This document shows, in pieces, positions 44,582-55,920 of a stretch of 64,000 nucleotides of DNA. The notes beneath the pieces are model-generated. The model saw nothing but the letters and a program-made list of their open reading frames with translations. It did not search any database and was not told where the DNA came from. The position numbers and the translations under genes were made by a program. Source of the DNA: an uncultured Hyphomonadaceae bacterium (GTDB lineage: Bacteria; Pseudomonadota; Alphaproteobacteria; Caulobacterales; Maricaulaceae). Location of the stretch: assembly GCA_913058335.1 (NCBI GenBank), contig CAJXPX010000007.1, positions 1 through 64,000 on the forward strand, given 5' to 3'. Position 1 is the stretch's first letter. Each line of letters starts with the position of its first letter.

Positions 44582-44986
44582 TTAGTGACTTTCCATCAAT
44601 TCAATCAAAACGCCGCCCGCATCCCCGGGGTGAAGAAAGACAACGGGTGTGCCATGGGCTCCAATTCGGGGCTCGCCCAAAACGCGCATACCGCGCTTTT
44701 CCATTAAGGCTTTGGCCTCGTGAATATCTTCAACTTCGAAGCAGATATGATGCTGCCCGCCTTTAGGGTTTTTTTCTAAGAACTTAAGAATAGGAGACGT
44801 CTCGCCATAAGGTTCTATCAGTTCCACCTGCCCGCTCGGTAAGTTCACGAACGCAAATTTCACGCCTTGAGGCGCAAGAACTTTGGGCTCGGTGCAATCT
44901 GTTACGCCGAGCGTGTCGCGATAAAACTTAAGCGCTTTTTCAATATTTGGGACGGCAACGCCGACATGGTTTAAGGGGCCAATCAT
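44582..44986 (-). CDS. mce: Methylmalonyl-CoA epimerase
   Basis: A 134-residue VOC-fold enzyme interconverting the (R) and (S) forms of methylmalonyl-CoA in propionate metabolism. It has the two-motif structure: PLNHVGVAVPNIEKALKFYRDTLG, then GGQHHICFEVEDIHEA, and a metal-ligand Glu in GGVLIELMESH. Its start overlaps the rnj stop by 4 bases. Methylmalonyl-CoA mutase is not in the window. Confidence 0.93.
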   Translation of the reverse strand: MIGPLNHVGVAVPNIEKALKFYRDTLGVTDCTEPKVLAPQGVKFAFVNLPSGQVELIEPYGETSPILKFLEKNPKGGQHHICFEVEDIHEAKALMEKRGMRVLGEPRIGAHGTPVVFLHPGDAGGVLIELMESH

Positions 44987-46677
44987 GTTTTCACCTTATG
45001 AGCTATAACTTCTACAATTGTTCGTTTATCTGTCCGCTCTCTGACGCGGCGCTTAATGCGTGAGGTTAGCTTTTCTTCGATCAGCTCTTCCTCTTTAAGC
45101 GCTTTCTGAGACAGGTCGTCATACGCTTCCATGGCGGCATCTTCGACTATATCTAAAAGAACTTCCAGAATTTCGCCGTTTTTACCTTCGGGGAACCCAC
45201 TTATACGAGGTTCAGGGCCGCTGACAATGCGGCCTTTTTGATCCACTACAAGGCTAACGCTGACATGACCCGCATAGGCCATTTTACGGCGCAGGCGCAG
45301 CCCTTCATCCAAAGACGAGACAATCGCGGTTCCATCTTGGTGAAGGCGGCCGGACGGTGTGATATCGACGACTTCAGGGCCGTTTGGCGCAATACGTATC
45401 ATCTCGCCATTTTTAGGAGGGTAAGCTTTCTTAATGCCGAGCGATTTCGCCAGACGCGCATGTTCCAGTAAGTGGCGTCTTTCGCCATGAACGGGAATGG
45501 CAATTTCCGGCTGCACCCAATCATACATGCGCGTAAGCTCGTCGCGACACGGGTGGCCTGACACATGGATGGGGCGGTCTTTTTCTGTCACAATATGTAC
45601 GCCATCATCGGCCAAGGCATTCTGCAAAGCAAAGATATTCTTATCATTACCCGGTATGATTTTGGACGAAAAGATAACCACATCATCTTCGCCGAATTTT
45701 ACGTTGCGGTGCTGTCCGGCTGCGATACGTGACAAGGCCGCGCGCGGCTCGCCTTGGCTACCGGTACACAAATAAAGCACATGGGCCGACGGCATAGAAC
45801 TGGCTTCTTCTTCGCTGATCAAAGCTCCCACATCTTTCAACAGGCCAACCGACTTAGCGGCGCCAACCATTCTCTTCATGGACCGCCCGACAAGACAGAC
45901 AGAACGGTCATTATCTTTGGCCGCCATCATGACCGATTCGAGACGGGCCACATTCGACGCGAACGCCGCCACTGCGACGCCGACGCCTTTATATTCCCGG
46001 ACAACTTTTTCGAGCTCTTCGCGAACCCCCTCTTCCGATCCCGCTTCGCCGGGGCTGAAAACATTCGTGGAATCGCAGATCATCGCTGTGACACCCGCTT
46101 TACCCAGTTCCCGCAATGCCTGTTCATCAACAGGATCACCAATTTGCGGAGACGGATCAATTTTCCAGTCGCCTGTATGTAAAACGGTTCCCAGAGCAGT
46201 CTTGATAACGAGCGCGTTGGGCTCTGGAATCGAATGCGTCAGAGTAATCATGTCAAAATCAAACGGGCCGAGACTGAATGAGCCTTTTAGGGGGACGTCC
46301 CGAAGCTCTACACTGTCGAGCAACCCGAACTCGCTCAAGCGGTCTTTAACCAAATACATGGTGAACGGAGTGGCATAGACCGGGCAACGCAAACGCGGCC
46401 AAAGGCGGGCCAAAGCGCCCATATGGTCTTCATGTGCGTGAGTAAGCACAATACCCAAGATATTACCGCGTTGTTCCTCAAGAAAGGAAATATCCGGCAT
46501 GATAATTTCGACACCGGGCGTATCCGGACCGCCAAATGTTACGCCTATATCAACGATAACCCATTGGCGGTTGTCTTCTGGGCCGAACCCGAAAGCATTC
46601 AGGTTCATACCGATTTCGCCGCTTCCGCCCAATGGCAGAAAGACGAATTCATCGCCCTTTTTATTATTTTTTTTCAT
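44983..46677 (-). CDS. rnj: Ribonuclease J
   Basis: A 564-residue metallo-beta-lactamase/beta-CASP RNase with 5'-exonuclease and endonuclease activity. The zinc motif is HAHEDH (80-85), followed by HTGDWKID, CDSTNVFSPGEAGSE, the beta-CASP signature VAVAAFASNVARLESV, and HVSGHPCRDELTRMYDWVQPEIAIPVHGERRHL. A C-terminal domain follows. In alphaproteobacteria it matures rRNA 5' ends and shares mRNA decay with RNase E. Location downstream of nuo, birA and coaX is standard for the class. Confidence 0.96.
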   Translation of the reverse strand: MKKNNKKGDEFVFLPLGGSGEIGMNLNAFGFGPEDNRQWVIVDIGVTFGGPDTPGVEIIMPDISFLEEQRGNILGIVLTHAHEDHMGALARLWPRLRCPVYATPFTMYLVKDRLSEFGLLDSVELRDVPLKGSFSLGPFDFDMITLTHSIPEPNALVIKTALGTVLHTGDWKIDPSPQIGDPVDEQALRELGKAGVTAMICDSTNVFSPGEAGSEEGVREELEKVVREYKGVGVAVAAFASNVARLESVMMAAKDNDRSVCLVGRSMKRMVGAAKSVGLLKDVGALISEEEASSMPSAHVLYLCTGSQGEPRAALSRIAAGQHRNVKFGEDDVVIFSSKIIPGNDKNIFALQNALADDGVHIVTEKDRPIHVSGHPCRDELTRMYDWVQPEIAIPVHGERRHLLEHARLAKSLGIKKAYPPKNGEMIRIAPNGPEVVDITPSGRLHQDGTAIVSSLDEGLRLRRKMAYAGHVSVSLVVDQKGRIVSGPEPRISGFPEGKNGEILEVLLDIVEDAAMEAYDDLSQKALKEEELIEEKLTSRIKRRVRERTDKRTIVEVIAHKVKT

Positions 46678-46719
46678 AAAATTTCTTTGTCCTGACGAAG
46701 GCGTCAGTGTTTCTTTTTC

Positions 46720-47502
46720 TTATTTGGATGGCTTATTCCTATTCAGGCGCCAAATCTCATATAGTCCATCAATTGTTAATTTCGAGTCGTAATGCTGAAT
46801 TGTCGCGGAGGCCCCTTCGAAAAGAGAAGCCACGCCGCCTGTTCCAATCACAGTAAAATCCCGACCATCTTCTTCGATTATCTGTTTCACAAGCCCGTCA
46901 ATCAAACTGATATATCCCCAGAAAATTCCGGATTGCATCGCGCCAACCGTATCTTTGCCAATGACTCTTGGAGGTTTTTTAATCTCGATCCGAGGGAGCC
47001 TAGCCGCCGCCTCGTGTAGCGCTTTAACGGAAAGGTTTATCCCGGGCGCGATAATGCCGCCTTCGAAGTGACGATCCGCCGATACGATGTCAAAAGTGGT
47101 CGCCGTGCCGCTATCCACGACAATAAGAGGGCCAACATAACGCTGCACAGCGCCTAGCGCCGTGACCAACCTGTCGGCGCCAACCTGCTCAGGATTGTCA
47201 ATACGAACCCCTATGCCAATATTGACTCCCTCCTCACCTACAATAATGGGATCAATGTCTAGGTGGCGACGCGCGAGGTTACGCATATTAAAAAGACCTT
47301 GCGGCACCACGGTCGAGATCACGCAGTCTGAAATATCCTTGAAACTTAAATCCTGCATTTCCAAGAGCTGATGGAACCAAACCGCATATTCATCGGCCGT
47401 TCGGGTCGAATCCGTCGCAATACGCCATTCGATGATCCAGTCTTTGCCGTCATGAATAGCAAAGAGCGTGTTCGTGTTTCCGGTATCAATGGCCAGCAGC
47501 AT
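46720..47502 (-). CDS. coaX: Type III pantothenate kinase
   Basis: A 260-residue ASKHA-fold kinase for the first step of coenzyme A synthesis. Phosphate motif [15 protein letters not shown] at the start; [15 protein letters not shown] (pantothenate/dimer), [28 protein letters not shown] and [19 protein letters not shown] are intact. It lies 42 bases upstream of rnj and 24 bases downstream of birA. Confidence 0.96.
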   Translation of the reverse strand: MLLAIDTGNTNTLFAIHDGKDWIIEWRIATDSTRTADEYAVWFHQLLEMQDLSFKDISDCVISTVVPQGLFNMRNLARRHLDIDPIIVGEEGVNIGIGVRIDNPEQVGADRLVTALGAVQRYVGPLIVVDSGTATTFDIVSADRHFEGGIIAPGINLSVKALHEAAARLPRIEIKKPPRVIGKDTVGAMQSGIFWGYISLIDGLVKQIIEEDGRDFTVIGTGGVASLFEGASATIQHYDSKLTIDGLYEIWRLNRNKPSK

Positions 47503-47526
47503 ATATTTTCCGATTATCGATAGCGC

Positions 47527-48255
47527 CTAAAGCAGGACATCGCCCGCGAGTATGTGTTGCAGAGTGCCATCCTCTAAACGGAGCTGCAATGCTCCATTTT
47601 CACCGAGCGTTTCAAATGTGCCTATAATTTGTTTATTATCCAGATTAACTGTGATCGTCTCCCCCAGTCGGGCTGCGCGCGTAAGCCAGGCCTCACGTAT
47701 GGGCGAAAACCCTTTGGTCTGAAGGGTTTCAATCCCATCGGTGATGAATCTACTAAGTTGCGCCAGCACCGGATCAGGGCCGGAATAGATTGGCTCCGCC
47801 CTTTCCATATCTGTCTCCGGAATATGCGCCAATAAATGCGTTACAGGGTAAGGTTGGTCGTCGGGATGATCTTGCAGATTCAAGCCGACACCAATGGTGA
47901 GCCAGCCCTCTCCGGCCTCCAGCAAGATCCCGCCGATTTTTGCGCCGTCCACAAGAACGTCGTTTGGCCATTTCAAGCGAATTAAATCAGACTTGATATA
48001 GGTTTCAAATGTCTTCGCGACGGCCAGCGCGACAACAAAACTTACCAAGGGTTTTAGCGCTGGGTCTGATTTCCACGGGTACAATCCACTCGCAAAAAGG
48101 TTTCCGCTTCTGGAAACCCATTCTCGGCGGCGACGTCCTCGCCCGTCTGTCTGGCGACCTGCCATAACCCATGTAGCTTCAATTTCGTCCTCTTGGGCCA
48201 GATCTTTCACAATGTCCTGTGTAGACCCGACCTCATCAAAATAAAGAAATTTCAA
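47527..48255 (-). CDS. birA: Biotin-protein ligase (no DNA-binding domain)
   Basis: A 242-residue enzyme that adenylates biotin and attaches it to carboxylase BCCP. The biotin/ATP loop GRGRRRREWVSRSGNLFAS, KWPNDVLVDGAKIGGILLEAG and GVGLNLQDHP are visible. The E. coli BirA winged-helix repressor domain is absent, so this is a ligase only. The start appears to be TTG 48255, 12 bases after the nuoN stop, with no clear ribosome site, suggesting coupling to nuoN translation. Confidence 0.93.
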   Translation of the reverse strand: MKFLYFDEVGSTQDIVKDLAQEDEIEATWVMAGRQTDGRGRRRREWVSRSGNLFASGLYPWKSDPALKPLVSFVVALAVAKTFETYIKSDLIRLKWPNDVLVDGAKIGGILLEAGEGWLTIGVGLNLQDHPDDQPYPVTHLLAHIPETDMERAEPIYSGPDPVLAQLSRFITDGIETLQTKGFSPIREAWLTRAARLGETITVNLDNKQIIGTFETLGENGALQLRLEDGTLQHILAGDVLL

Positions 48256-48267
48256 GGTGTGATACCG

Positions 48268-49704
48268 CTAGAAAAGGCTCTCGGCCGCAAGAGTGATTAG
48301 GCCTTGTGCCCCCGTTGAAATTCCGGGGAGTAACAAAATAGGCAAAATCAAAAGTGCGCTGACCAGACTTATATAGCGGAGGCTTTGCGGGGCTTCGACG
48401 AATTCATGGCGTTCTTCATCAAACCACATGGTTTTAATAACACGCAGATAATAAAACGCGCCAATAACGGATGCCACCAAGGCAATTACCACCAAAGGCA
48501 TGAGGCCCGCATCGGCCGCGGGAAGAAAAGCGAAAAGCTTACCAAAGAAACCAAGAAGCGGAGGAATACCCATAAGCGAAAACATGAACATTGTCATCAA
48601 TATCGCCATGCCGCGATTGGACGTCGAGAGACCGGCCAAGTCTGAAATCTGCTCTACCATGCCGTTGCGAATACGCATTTGCAGAATAAGCGCAAAAATC
48701 CCGATAACCGAAATGACGTAAATACTCATAAAGACGAGCATCCCTTGCACTCCGGCCACAGTGCCTGCCGCAAGGGGCACGAGGGCATATCCCATATTGG
48801 CAATTGAGGAGTAGGCCATAAGGCGTTTGATATTGGTCTGCTGTAAAGCGCCAAGCGCGCCGACCACCATAGACAAAACCGAGATGACAATAATCACTTG
48901 CTGCCAGCTCTCTGTAATACCTTCAAACGGTCCAACCAGAACGCGGGCAATTAAAGCCATAGCTGCAAATTTTGGGGCGGCAGAGAAAAAGCCTGTAACC
49001 GGTGTGGGGGCCCCCTCATAAACATCAGGCGTCCACATATGGAACGGGGCCGCAGAGATTTTGAATGCCAGTCCACAGAGTAGGAAGACCATACCCGCAA
49101 TAATACCCGGTGTTGTGCCGGAGTCGTTGACAGCGTTTGCAATTCCGGAAAATTCGATGGAACCAGTGAACCCATAAATCAGTGAGGCCCCGTAAAGTAG
49201 TAAGCCGGAGGACAATGCCCCGAGCACGAAATATTTCAGGCCGGCCTCTGAGGCGCGCAAGCTATCGCGGTTAAACGCCGCCATGACGTAAAGCGCCAGA
49301 GACTGCATTTCGATACCGATATAAAGCGACAAAAGCGTATTGGCTGAGGCCATAATAGACATGCCGAGAACGCAATAAAGTGTCAGCACGGAATATTCAT
49401 AGCGCTCGAGTTTTTCACTCTCAAAATAGGATTTCGAAAACAATAACGCTGCCGCCGCGGAGAGGCCCAAAATAAGCTTCACATAATGGCTGAACCCATC
49501 AACGATGAGCGCGCCTTCAAAAGCTGTCCCTTCAGGGCGGCCTAAAACAAAACTGCTGAGGGAGAAAACAACCAGCATGGCAATCGCGTAATAACGCGCA
49601 AAACCAGAGCGGTCTTTACCGCCCCAAAAGCCAAAGCCAAGCAGGAGCGAAGCAGAGACAGCGAGCAGAAGCTCGGGCGCGAAGAGTGAGAGTGTTTGCA
49701 ACAT
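48268..49704 (-). CDS. nuoN: NADH-quinone oxidoreductase subunit N
   Basis: A 478-residue antiporter-like membrane subunit of complex I with about 14 helices. Proton-path residues lie in the conserved CGLAFKISAAPFHMWTPDVYEGAPTPVTGFFSAAPKFA segment and IKRLMAYSSIANMGYALVPL. It is the last nuo gene, 2 bases from nuoM. Confidence 0.97.
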   Translation of the reverse strand: MLQTLSLFAPELLLAVSASLLLGFGFWGGKDRSGFARYYAIAMLVVFSLSSFVLGRPEGTAFEGALIVDGFSHYVKLILGLSAAAALLFSKSYFESEKLERYEYSVLTLYCVLGMSIMASANTLLSLYIGIEMQSLALYVMAAFNRDSLRASEAGLKYFVLGALSSGLLLYGASLIYGFTGSIEFSGIANAVNDSGTTPGIIAGMVFLLCGLAFKISAAPFHMWTPDVYEGAPTPVTGFFSAAPKFAAMALIARVLVGPFEGITESWQQVIIVISVLSMVVGALGALQQTNIKRLMAYSSIANMGYALVPLAAGTVAGVQGMLVFMSIYVISVIGIFALILQMRIRNGMVEQISDLAGLSTSNRGMAILMTMFMFSLMGIPPLLGFFGKLFAFLPAADAGLMPLVVIALVASVIGAFYYLRVIKTMWFDEERHEFVEAPQSLRYISLVSALLILPILLLPGISTGAQGLITLAAESLF

Positions 49705-49706
49705 TG

Positions 49707-51251
49707 TTACGGCACCTCCGCCAGAGCCACTTGGCTCGTAGCTGCATTAAAATTGGCAATCAGGTTTTCGACTGACGCACCAGTGATATCGGTAATTAGC
49801 GATGGGTAAACACCCAAGAGAATTGTCAAGACTGCCAGAGGCGTCAGGATAATCCATTCCCGTTTGGTCATATCCGCAATGTCCTCAAGCTTCTCATTCA
49901 CGCTCTCACCGAAAATAATTTCCCGGTAAAGATAGAGGGCATAGACAGCGGAGAGGATCATGCCAAACGCGGCGCCAAAAGCGATCCACGGGCTGACCTG
50001 ATAGGCCCCGACCATAGACAAGATTTCTCCGACAAAGCCCGACGTTCCCGGCAAGCCGACATTGGCCATCGTAAAGAGAAGGAAGAAGGCCGCATAGACC
50101 GGCATCTTGCTGACCAACCCTCCATAAAAGGCAATCTCGCGTGTGTGCATCCGGTCATACACGACGCCAACCAAGAAGAAGAGCGCGCCGGAAACAACCC
50201 CGTGTGAGAGCATTTGGAAAATCCCGCCTTGAATACCCTGCAGATTAAAGGCGAAAATACCCAATGTCACAAATCCCATATGGGCGACAGAGGAGTAAGC
50301 AATCAGCTTTTTCATATCTTTCTGACGATAAGCCACCAGCGAGGTATAGATAATCGCAATGACGCTGAGCCAATAAATGATCGGAGCCAGTTGAAGGCTC
50401 GCATTTGGAAAAAGTGGCAAAGAGAAACGAAGGAAGCCATAGCCACCAAGTTTCAGCAAAATACCCGCCAGAATTACTGACCCGGCTGTCGGCGCTTCAA
50501 CGTGGGCATCCGGCAACCAAGTATGGACAGGCCACATTGGCATCTTCACCGCAAAGGAAGCAAAGAAAGCCAGCCACAGCCAAGTTTGAACGCCGCCTGG
50601 AATATCCAGATCATTAATCAGAACGCGCATATCCGTTGTCGGCGCGCCGAACTGCTGAGCGCTGAAATTATAAATATAAATGATCGCCGCCAACATGAGG
50701 ACTGATCCGAAAAGCGTATACAAAAAGAACTTATAGGACGCGTAAACTCGGTTTTTACCCCCCCAAACACCAATAATAATGAACATCGGAATAAGAACAG
50801 CTTCGAAGAACAGATAGAACAGCACTAAGTCGAGCGCGCAGAAGACGCCAATAACAAGGCTTTCAAGTATCAAGAACGCGACCATATATTCCAGAACACG
50901 GTCTTTTATCGAGGTTTGGCTCGCAAAAATACATAAAGGGGTCAAAAACGCGGTCAGAAGGATAAACAGGATAGAGATACCGTCCACGCCCATCCGGTAT
51001 TCAATACCGCCGCCCAGCCAAGGCGTATCTTCTACGAACTGGAAGCCAGCCTGGGTCGTGTCAAAATCTAGCACCAAAATAATGGACAAGAAGAACACCA
51101 CGCCGGACACTAACAAGGCCACCAAGACTGAGTTTTTCGCAAGTTGCTCCTGAGCTTCCGGTTTGGAAATCTTGGAAATGACCATCAGCAAAACGCCAAC
51201 AACAAGCGGCGCAAATGTGATGAATGAGAGAATAGGATAACCTTCAAACAT
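49707..51251 (-). CDS. nuoM: NADH-quinone oxidoreductase subunit M
   Basis: A 514-residue antiporter-like proton-pumping subunit. Signature [38 protein letters not shown] and [20 protein letters not shown] contain the key lysines and histidines. It ends with a short hydrophilic tail. One base separates its stop from the nuoL stop-start junction. Confidence 0.98.
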   Translation of the reverse strand: MFEGYPILSFITFAPLVVGVLLMVISKISKPEAQEQLAKNSVLVALLVSGVVFFLSIILVLDFDTTQAGFQFVEDTPWLGGGIEYRMGVDGISILFILLTAFLTPLCIFASQTSIKDRVLEYMVAFLILESLVIGVFCALDLVLFYLFFEAVLIPMFIIIGVWGGKNRVYASYKFFLYTLFGSVLMLAAIIYIYNFSAQQFGAPTTDMRVLINDLDIPGGVQTWLWLAFFASFAVKMPMWPVHTWLPDAHVEAPTAGSVILAGILLKLGGYGFLRFSLPLFPNASLQLAPIIYWLSVIAIIYTSLVAYRQKDMKKLIAYSSVAHMGFVTLGIFAFNLQGIQGGIFQMLSHGVVSGALFFLVGVVYDRMHTREIAFYGGLVSKMPVYAAFFLLFTMANVGLPGTSGFVGEILSMVGAYQVSPWIAFGAAFGMILSAVYALYLYREIIFGESVNEKLEDIADMTKREWIILTPLAVLTILLGVYPSLITDITGASVENLIANFNAATSQVALAEVP

Positions 51252-51252
51252 A

Positions 51253-53328
51253 TCAGCCTCCTACCCCGCGGAATGCCACAACAATTAGCACAGCGACTCC
51301 CAACAACATGATAAAGGCATAATGATAGAGATAGCCTGTTTGAATTTTCGATAAACGTTTGGCCGCGCCGGACGCAAACTTCGCCACCCCGTTAGGGCCA
51401 TAACCGTCGATGATTTTCTCGTCTCCGACTTTCCAGAACTTGTCGCCAAGGAATTTGACGAGTTTTACCACTGTGACGTTGTAAAGTTCATCAATATACC
51501 ATTTGTTCAACAGGAAGTTATAAAGCACGCCTCCCCCTGTTTCCTGAATGTGGTTGATTTTTTCTTCGACAGAACCGCGCATATACATGAACCAAGCGAT
51601 CACAAATCCGGTGATGGACATGACCAGCGGCAAGAGCAGCACCCAGAAAGGATAGCCGTGCACATTTGCATAAAGCCAACCGAATAAACCACCCGGAGTA
51701 GGTTCACTATGATGAGCATCCGCAGCCGGGACTTGCGCCATGGCGTGTAAAGTCTCCGGCGCTATAGCGGCGTGATGTTCCCCGGCAGAAACCGGAAGCG
51801 CGCCGTGCCAGAAGTCGCCAGCATTGCCCATGAAGCGGGAATAAAAGACAGCCCCGGCAAACACGGCCCCAATGCTAAGTAAAACAAGCGGAAGACGCAT
51901 GACCCAAGGGCTCTCATGGGCATGATCCAGAGTATGGTGATCGCCGCGAAACTTTCCATGGAAAGTCATGAAGATGAGACGCCAGCTATAGAAACTTGTC
52001 ATGAGCGCGGCAATCAAACCGACCCAGAACGCAAACGCCGCCGCATTGCTCTCGCCTGAACCTGTGTAAGCCGCCTCAATAATCGCGTCTTTGGAGAAGA
52101 AGCCTGCAAAGCCGATCGACGTTCCCGGAATACCAATACCGGTAATCGCAAGTGTTCCAATAATCATAGCAATATAGGTCCACGGCACTTTCTTACGAAT
52201 ACCGCCCATACGGCGCATGTCCTGCTCGTGATGGAGGGCATGAATAACCGATCCAGCGCAAAGGAATAAAAGGGCTTTGAAGAAAGCGTGAGTAAAGAGG
52301 TGGAACATCGCTGCATTATAAGCGCCGACGCCCGCCGCAAAAAACATATAGCCAAGCTGCGAACAGGTTGAATAGGCAATAACACGTTTAATATCATTTT
52401 GAACCAAAGCCACAGTCGCGGCAAAGAATGCCGTAAAGGCCCCGATAGCTGTAATAAATCCGGCCGTTATTGGCGCGGCGTCATATATCGGGTGCGCGCG
52501 GCAAACGAGGAAAACACCTGCCGTCACCATCGTCGCGGCATGAATGAGGGCGGAGACAGGTGTCGGTCCTTCCATCGCGTCCGGCAACCAAACATGAAGG
52601 ATGAACTGAGCTGATTTACCCATTGCCCCGATAAATAACAGCATAGCAATCAGTTCCATCGCGTTAATTTCCATCCCGAGGAATGGAAGAATACGAGCTG
52701 AATTATCACCGATCGCAGCAAAGACAGTGTCAAACTCAACAGAGCCGAAGACCAAGAAGATGGTCATAACGCCCAGAGCCAAGCCCACATCGCCGACGCG
52801 GTTTGTTACAAAGGCTTTGATCGCCGCCGCATTGGCAGACGGCTTTTTATAATAATACCCGATCAGGAGGTAGGAGGCCAAACCGACGCCTTCCCAGCCA
52901 AAGAAAAGCTGGATGAAGTTATCAGATGTGACCAACATCAACATAGCGAAAGTAAAGAGTGAGAGATAAGCAAAGAAACGAGGCTTATATTCATCATCTT
53001 CCATATAGCCCCAGCTATAAAGATGAACGAGCGAAGAGACTGAGTTCACAACGACGAGCATGACAGCGGTCAGCGTATCAATTTTGAACGCCCAATTGGC
53101 TTGCAATCCGCCAACATCCATCCATCGCAATACGGTTACTTCCAGCTCTTTGTGACCTAAACCAACTTGGATAAGGGAAACCCAAGACAGGATAGCCGCC
53201 ACGAAAAGTAGCCCGGTCGTAATTATCATAGACGGTTTTTCAGGCAGGAATTGCTTCCCTAAACGCGTGCCCATCAGACCCGCAAGAGCCGCGCCTAATA
53301 GCGGCAAAAAGACTATAAGATGATACAT
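51253..53328 (-). CDS. nuoL: NADH-quinone oxidoreductase subunit L
   Basis: A 691-residue subunit, the largest antiporter-like part of complex I, with the long lateral helix near its C-terminus. Conserved: [44 protein letters not shown] and [41 protein letters not shown]. It has a histidine-containing periplasmic stretch near 495-525 ([15 protein letters not shown]) between the last pumping helices and the C-terminal helices. Confidence 0.98.
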   Translation of the reverse strand: MYHLIVFLPLLGAALAGLMGTRLGKQFLPEKPSMIITTGLLFVAAILSWVSLIQVGLGHKELEVTVLRWMDVGGLQANWAFKIDTLTAVMLVVVNSVSSLVHLYSWGYMEDDEYKPRFFAYLSLFTFAMLMLVTSDNFIQLFFGWEGVGLASYLLIGYYYKKPSANAAAIKAFVTNRVGDVGLALGVMTIFLVFGSVEFDTVFAAIGDNSARILPFLGMEINAMELIAMLLFIGAMGKSAQFILHVWLPDAMEGPTPVSALIHAATMVTAGVFLVCRAHPIYDAAPITAGFITAIGAFTAFFAATVALVQNDIKRVIAYSTCSQLGYMFFAAGVGAYNAAMFHLFTHAFFKALLFLCAGSVIHALHHEQDMRRMGGIRKKVPWTYIAMIIGTLAITGIGIPGTSIGFAGFFSKDAIIEAAYTGSGESNAAAFAFWVGLIAALMTSFYSWRLIFMTFHGKFRGDHHTLDHAHESPWVMRLPLVLLSIGAVFAGAVFYSRFMGNAGDFWHGALPVSAGEHHAAIAPETLHAMAQVPAADAHHSEPTPGGLFGWLYANVHGYPFWVLLLPLVMSITGFVIAWFMYMRGSVEEKINHIQETGGGVLYNFLLNKWYIDELYNVTVVKLVKFLGDKFWKVGDEKIIDGYGPNGVAKFASGAAKRLSKIQTGYLYHYAFIMLLGVAVLIVVAFRGVGG

Positions 53329-53332
53329 GTCC

Positions 53333-53659
53333 CTAGCCCTTCATCAGGTCGATATTTTCGACCGCGATGTTCCCTCTGTTCCGGAAATAAACCACCAAAA
53401 TGGCAAGTCCAACTGCGGCCTCCGCAGCGGCAACCGTGAGGATGAACAGCGCGAATATTTGTCCTGCCATCGGATTACTCGTCGCGGTCTCCACCATATG
53501 TGTAGAAAAAGCGACAAAATTAATATTTACCGCAAGCAGGATAAGCTCGATACACATCAGAATAATAATGACATTCTTACGGTTCACGAAAATGCCGAAC
53601 ACACCGATGGTAAATAAAAGCGCGGCAACAATAAGATAATGGGACAGCCCGATGATCAT
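53333..53659 (-). CDS. nuoK: NADH-quinone oxidoreductase subunit K
   Basis: A 108-residue three-helix subunit with the two conserved membrane glutamates: [14 protein letters not shown] (helix 2) and [15 protein letters not shown] (helix 3). Slightly longer than E. coli NuoK through an N- and C-terminal few residues. Tightly packed between nuoJ and nuoL. Confidence 0.98.
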   Translation of the reverse strand: MIIGLSHYLIVAALLFTIGVFGIFVNRKNVIIILMCIELILLAVNINFVAFSTHMVETATSNPMAGQIFALFILTVAAAEAAVGLAILVVYFRNRGNIAVENIDLMKG

Positions 53660-53668
53660 AACGCTCTC

Positions 53669-54268
53669 CTACCCTAAACCTTGGCCGGGTTCGATATCGA
53701 CCAGTTCCACACCGTCTTTTCTCGTCCGCGCCATTTGATCCATAGCGTTTTGCTTACGGACGCCTTCGCGCTCTCGCAAAGTCAAGACAATCGCGCCTAT
53801 CATCGCCACGAGTAGAACAATACCCGCTGCTTCAAATAGCCCGCCATATTCTGTGTATAGAACGGCGCCGAAACGCTCCAGATTTGAAAGTTCCTGTCCA
53901 CGTTCTACAACCGTTTGTGTCTCGCCGGCCACATAAGCGCCGCCAACAAGTACCATCTCAAGGAGAAGTACAATCGCGACAACAGCCCCGATTGGAAGAT
54001 AACTGAGAAAGCCCTGTTTCAGCTCGACGAAATCGACATCCAGCATCATGACGACAAAAAGGAATAAAACGGCGACCGCCCCCACATAGACCAAAACCAA
54101 GAGCAGAGCCAAAAACTCCGCGCCCATCAGGATGAACAATCCCGCGGCCGAGAAAAAGGTCAGGATCAGATACATTACGGAATGCACCGGATTGCGACTG
54201 GCGACGACCATAAAGGCGGCCGCAACGGCGACAGCCGAGAGCAAATAAAATGAAAGGGCAGTTAACAC
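53669..54268 (-). CDS. nuoJ: NADH-quinone oxidoreductase subunit J
   Basis: A 199-residue five-helix membrane subunit. NPVHSVMYLILTFFSAAGLFILMGAEFLALLLVLVYVGAVAVLFLFVVMMLD includes the pi-bulge helix 3 linking quinone chemistry to pumping. The start is GTG 54268 with AAAGGAC 8 bases upstream. 53 bases separate it from nuoI, the widest gap inside the nuo block. Confidence 0.97.
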   Translation of the reverse strand: MLTALSFYLLSAVAVAAAFMVVASRNPVHSVMYLILTFFSAAGLFILMGAEFLALLLVLVYVGAVAVLFLFVVMMLDVDFVELKQGFLSYLPIGAVVAIVLLLEMVLVGGAYVAGETQTVVERGQELSNLERFGAVLYTEYGGLFEAAGIVLLVAMIGAIVLTLREREGVRKQNAMDQMARTRKDGVELVDIEPGQGLG

Positions 54269-54321
54269 AATGACAAGTCCTTTAGCAGAGTGAGACTCAG
54301 CTGAGTTCCTTTTGGGCGGCT

Positions 54322-54810
54322 TTAACGATAGGGAGCGTCTAAGGCCAGATTTTTTGCGATTTGATGTTCCCAGCGATCCCCATTCGCCAGTAATTTTTCT
54401 TTATTGTAGTAAAGCTCTTCGCGCGTTTCGGTCGCGAATTCATAATTCGGCCCCTCTACAATCGCGTCGACGGGACAAGCTTCCTGACACAGACCGCAAT
54501 AAATACATTTGACCATGTCAATGTCGTAAATAGTTGTTCGGCGGGAGCCATCCGGGCGCGGCTCGGCTTCAATCGTAATAGCTTGAGCCGGACAAATCGC
54601 TTCGCAGAGTTTACAAGCGATGCAGCGCTCTTCGCCGCTTGGATAGCGTCGCAGGGCATGTTCGCCGCGAAAACGCGGGCTGATCGGCCCTTTTTCAAAT
54701 GGATAATTGATCGTCACTTTTGGACGAAAGAAATACTTCAACGCCAAAATAAACGCACTGCTGAATTCCATCAACAACGCGCCGCGAATGGCTTGTTTGA
54801 TACGAGACAT
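54322..54810 (-). CDS. nuoI: NADH-quinone oxidoreductase subunit I
   Basis: A 162-residue peripheral subunit holding clusters N6a and N6b. Both 4Fe-4S motifs are complete: [12 protein letters not shown] and [12 protein letters not shown], each followed by a distant fourth Cys in the partner motif pattern. I start at ATG 54810, which has AAGGAG 8 bases upstream; the frame's GTG at 54819 overlaps that ribosome site. Confidence 0.97.
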   Translation of the reverse strand: MSRIKQAIRGALLMEFSSAFILALKYFFRPKVTINYPFEKGPISPRFRGEHALRRYPSGEERCIACKLCEAICPAQAITIEAEPRPDGSRRTTIYDIDMVKCIYCGLCQEACPVDAIVEGPNYEFATETREELYYNKEKLLANGDRWEHQIAKNLALDAPYR

Positions 54811-54822
54811 ACTCGCCACTCC

Positions 54823-55920
54823 TTAAATCTTATCGCCGATGAAAACGACGATGGTGGAAACGAAAACAACTGCGACGAGCGAGGTCGGGAGGAAAACTTT
54901 CCACCCAAGGCGCATTAACTGGTCATAGCGATAACGCGGGACAATGGCTTTCACCATAGCGAACATAAAGAAGAGGAACGCTGTTTTCAAAAGGAACCAC
55001 AAAATAGGTGGAACAAACTGAAAACCGACATCCAGAGGGGCGTGCCAGCCGCCAAGGAACAGAACCGTCATGACCGAACAAAGCAGCATGATATTCACAT
55101 ACTCGCCAAAGAAATACATTAAGAACGGTGTGGAGGAATATTCCACCTGATAACCGGCCACGAGTTCTGATTCCGCTTCCGGAAGATCAAAAGGCGGACG
55201 ATTGGTTTCGGCCAAAGCTGAGATAAAGAACAAAATCCCCATATAGAACATGACCGGGAATAAAAGCAGATTCCAAACTCCAAACTCGCCAACAGGGTTC
55301 AACCGGAACATGTTCCAGTTGAAGAACCCCCCTGATTGGTAGTTCACAATTTCTGTCAAATTCATGGAGCCCGTGACAAAAATGACCGTCAGAATAATAA
55401 AGCCAATAGAAACTTCATAAGAGACCATTTGTGCGGCAGAACGGAGCGCGCCCATAAAGGGATATTTAGAGTTTGACGCCCAACCGCCAATTATAATCCC
55501 GTAAACGCCGAGCGAGCTAATCGCTAGAATATAGAGGATACCGATATTGATATCGGACATGACCCAACCCGGCGCGACAGGCACCACGGCCCAAGCCAAG
55601 AATGCCATGACAAGCGTCAAAACGGGCGCCAAAATAAAGAGGAATTTATCTGACCCGGCAGGGACAACTATTTCTTTGAAAAAGAACTTCAAAGCATCTG
55701 CTATCGTTTGCAAGAGACCAAATGCCCCGACGACATTGGGACCGCGGCGCATTTGAACGGCGGCCCATATTTTCCGGTCAGCCAGAACAAGCGCAGCCAC
55801 TAACAACGCCAAAACCAAAACAAATCCAAGGACTTGCAGGAATTTAAGACCAAACCAAACCAGAGGGGATAAATCCCCCCAAAATGGGCCGGTCGCTAAT
55901 ATTGTCATCATGTCAGCCAT
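54823..55920 (-). CDS. nuoH: NADH-quinone oxidoreductase subunit H
   Basis: A 365-residue, about 8-helix membrane subunit forming the quinone entry chamber. [67 protein letters not shown] and [18 protein letters not shown] are diagnostic. Its start overlaps the nuoG stop by one base (TAATG). Confidence 0.98.
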   Translation of the reverse strand: MADMMTILATGPFWGDLSPLVWFGLKFLQVLGFVLVLALLVAALVLADRKIWAAVQMRRGPNVVGAFGLLQTIADALKFFFKEIVVPAGSDKFLFILAPVLTLVMAFLAWAVVPVAPGWVMSDINIGILYILAISSLGVYGIIIGGWASNSKYPFMGALRSAAQMVSYEVSIGFIILTVIFVTGSMNLTEIVNYQSGGFFNWNMFRLNPVGEFGVWNLLLFPVMFYMGILFFISALAETNRPPFDLPEAESELVAGYQVEYSSTPFLMYFFGEYVNIMLLCSVMTVLFLGGWHAPLDVGFQFVPPILWFLLKTAFLFFMFAMVKAIVPRYRYDQLMRLGWKVFLPTSLVAVVFVSTIVVFIGDKI

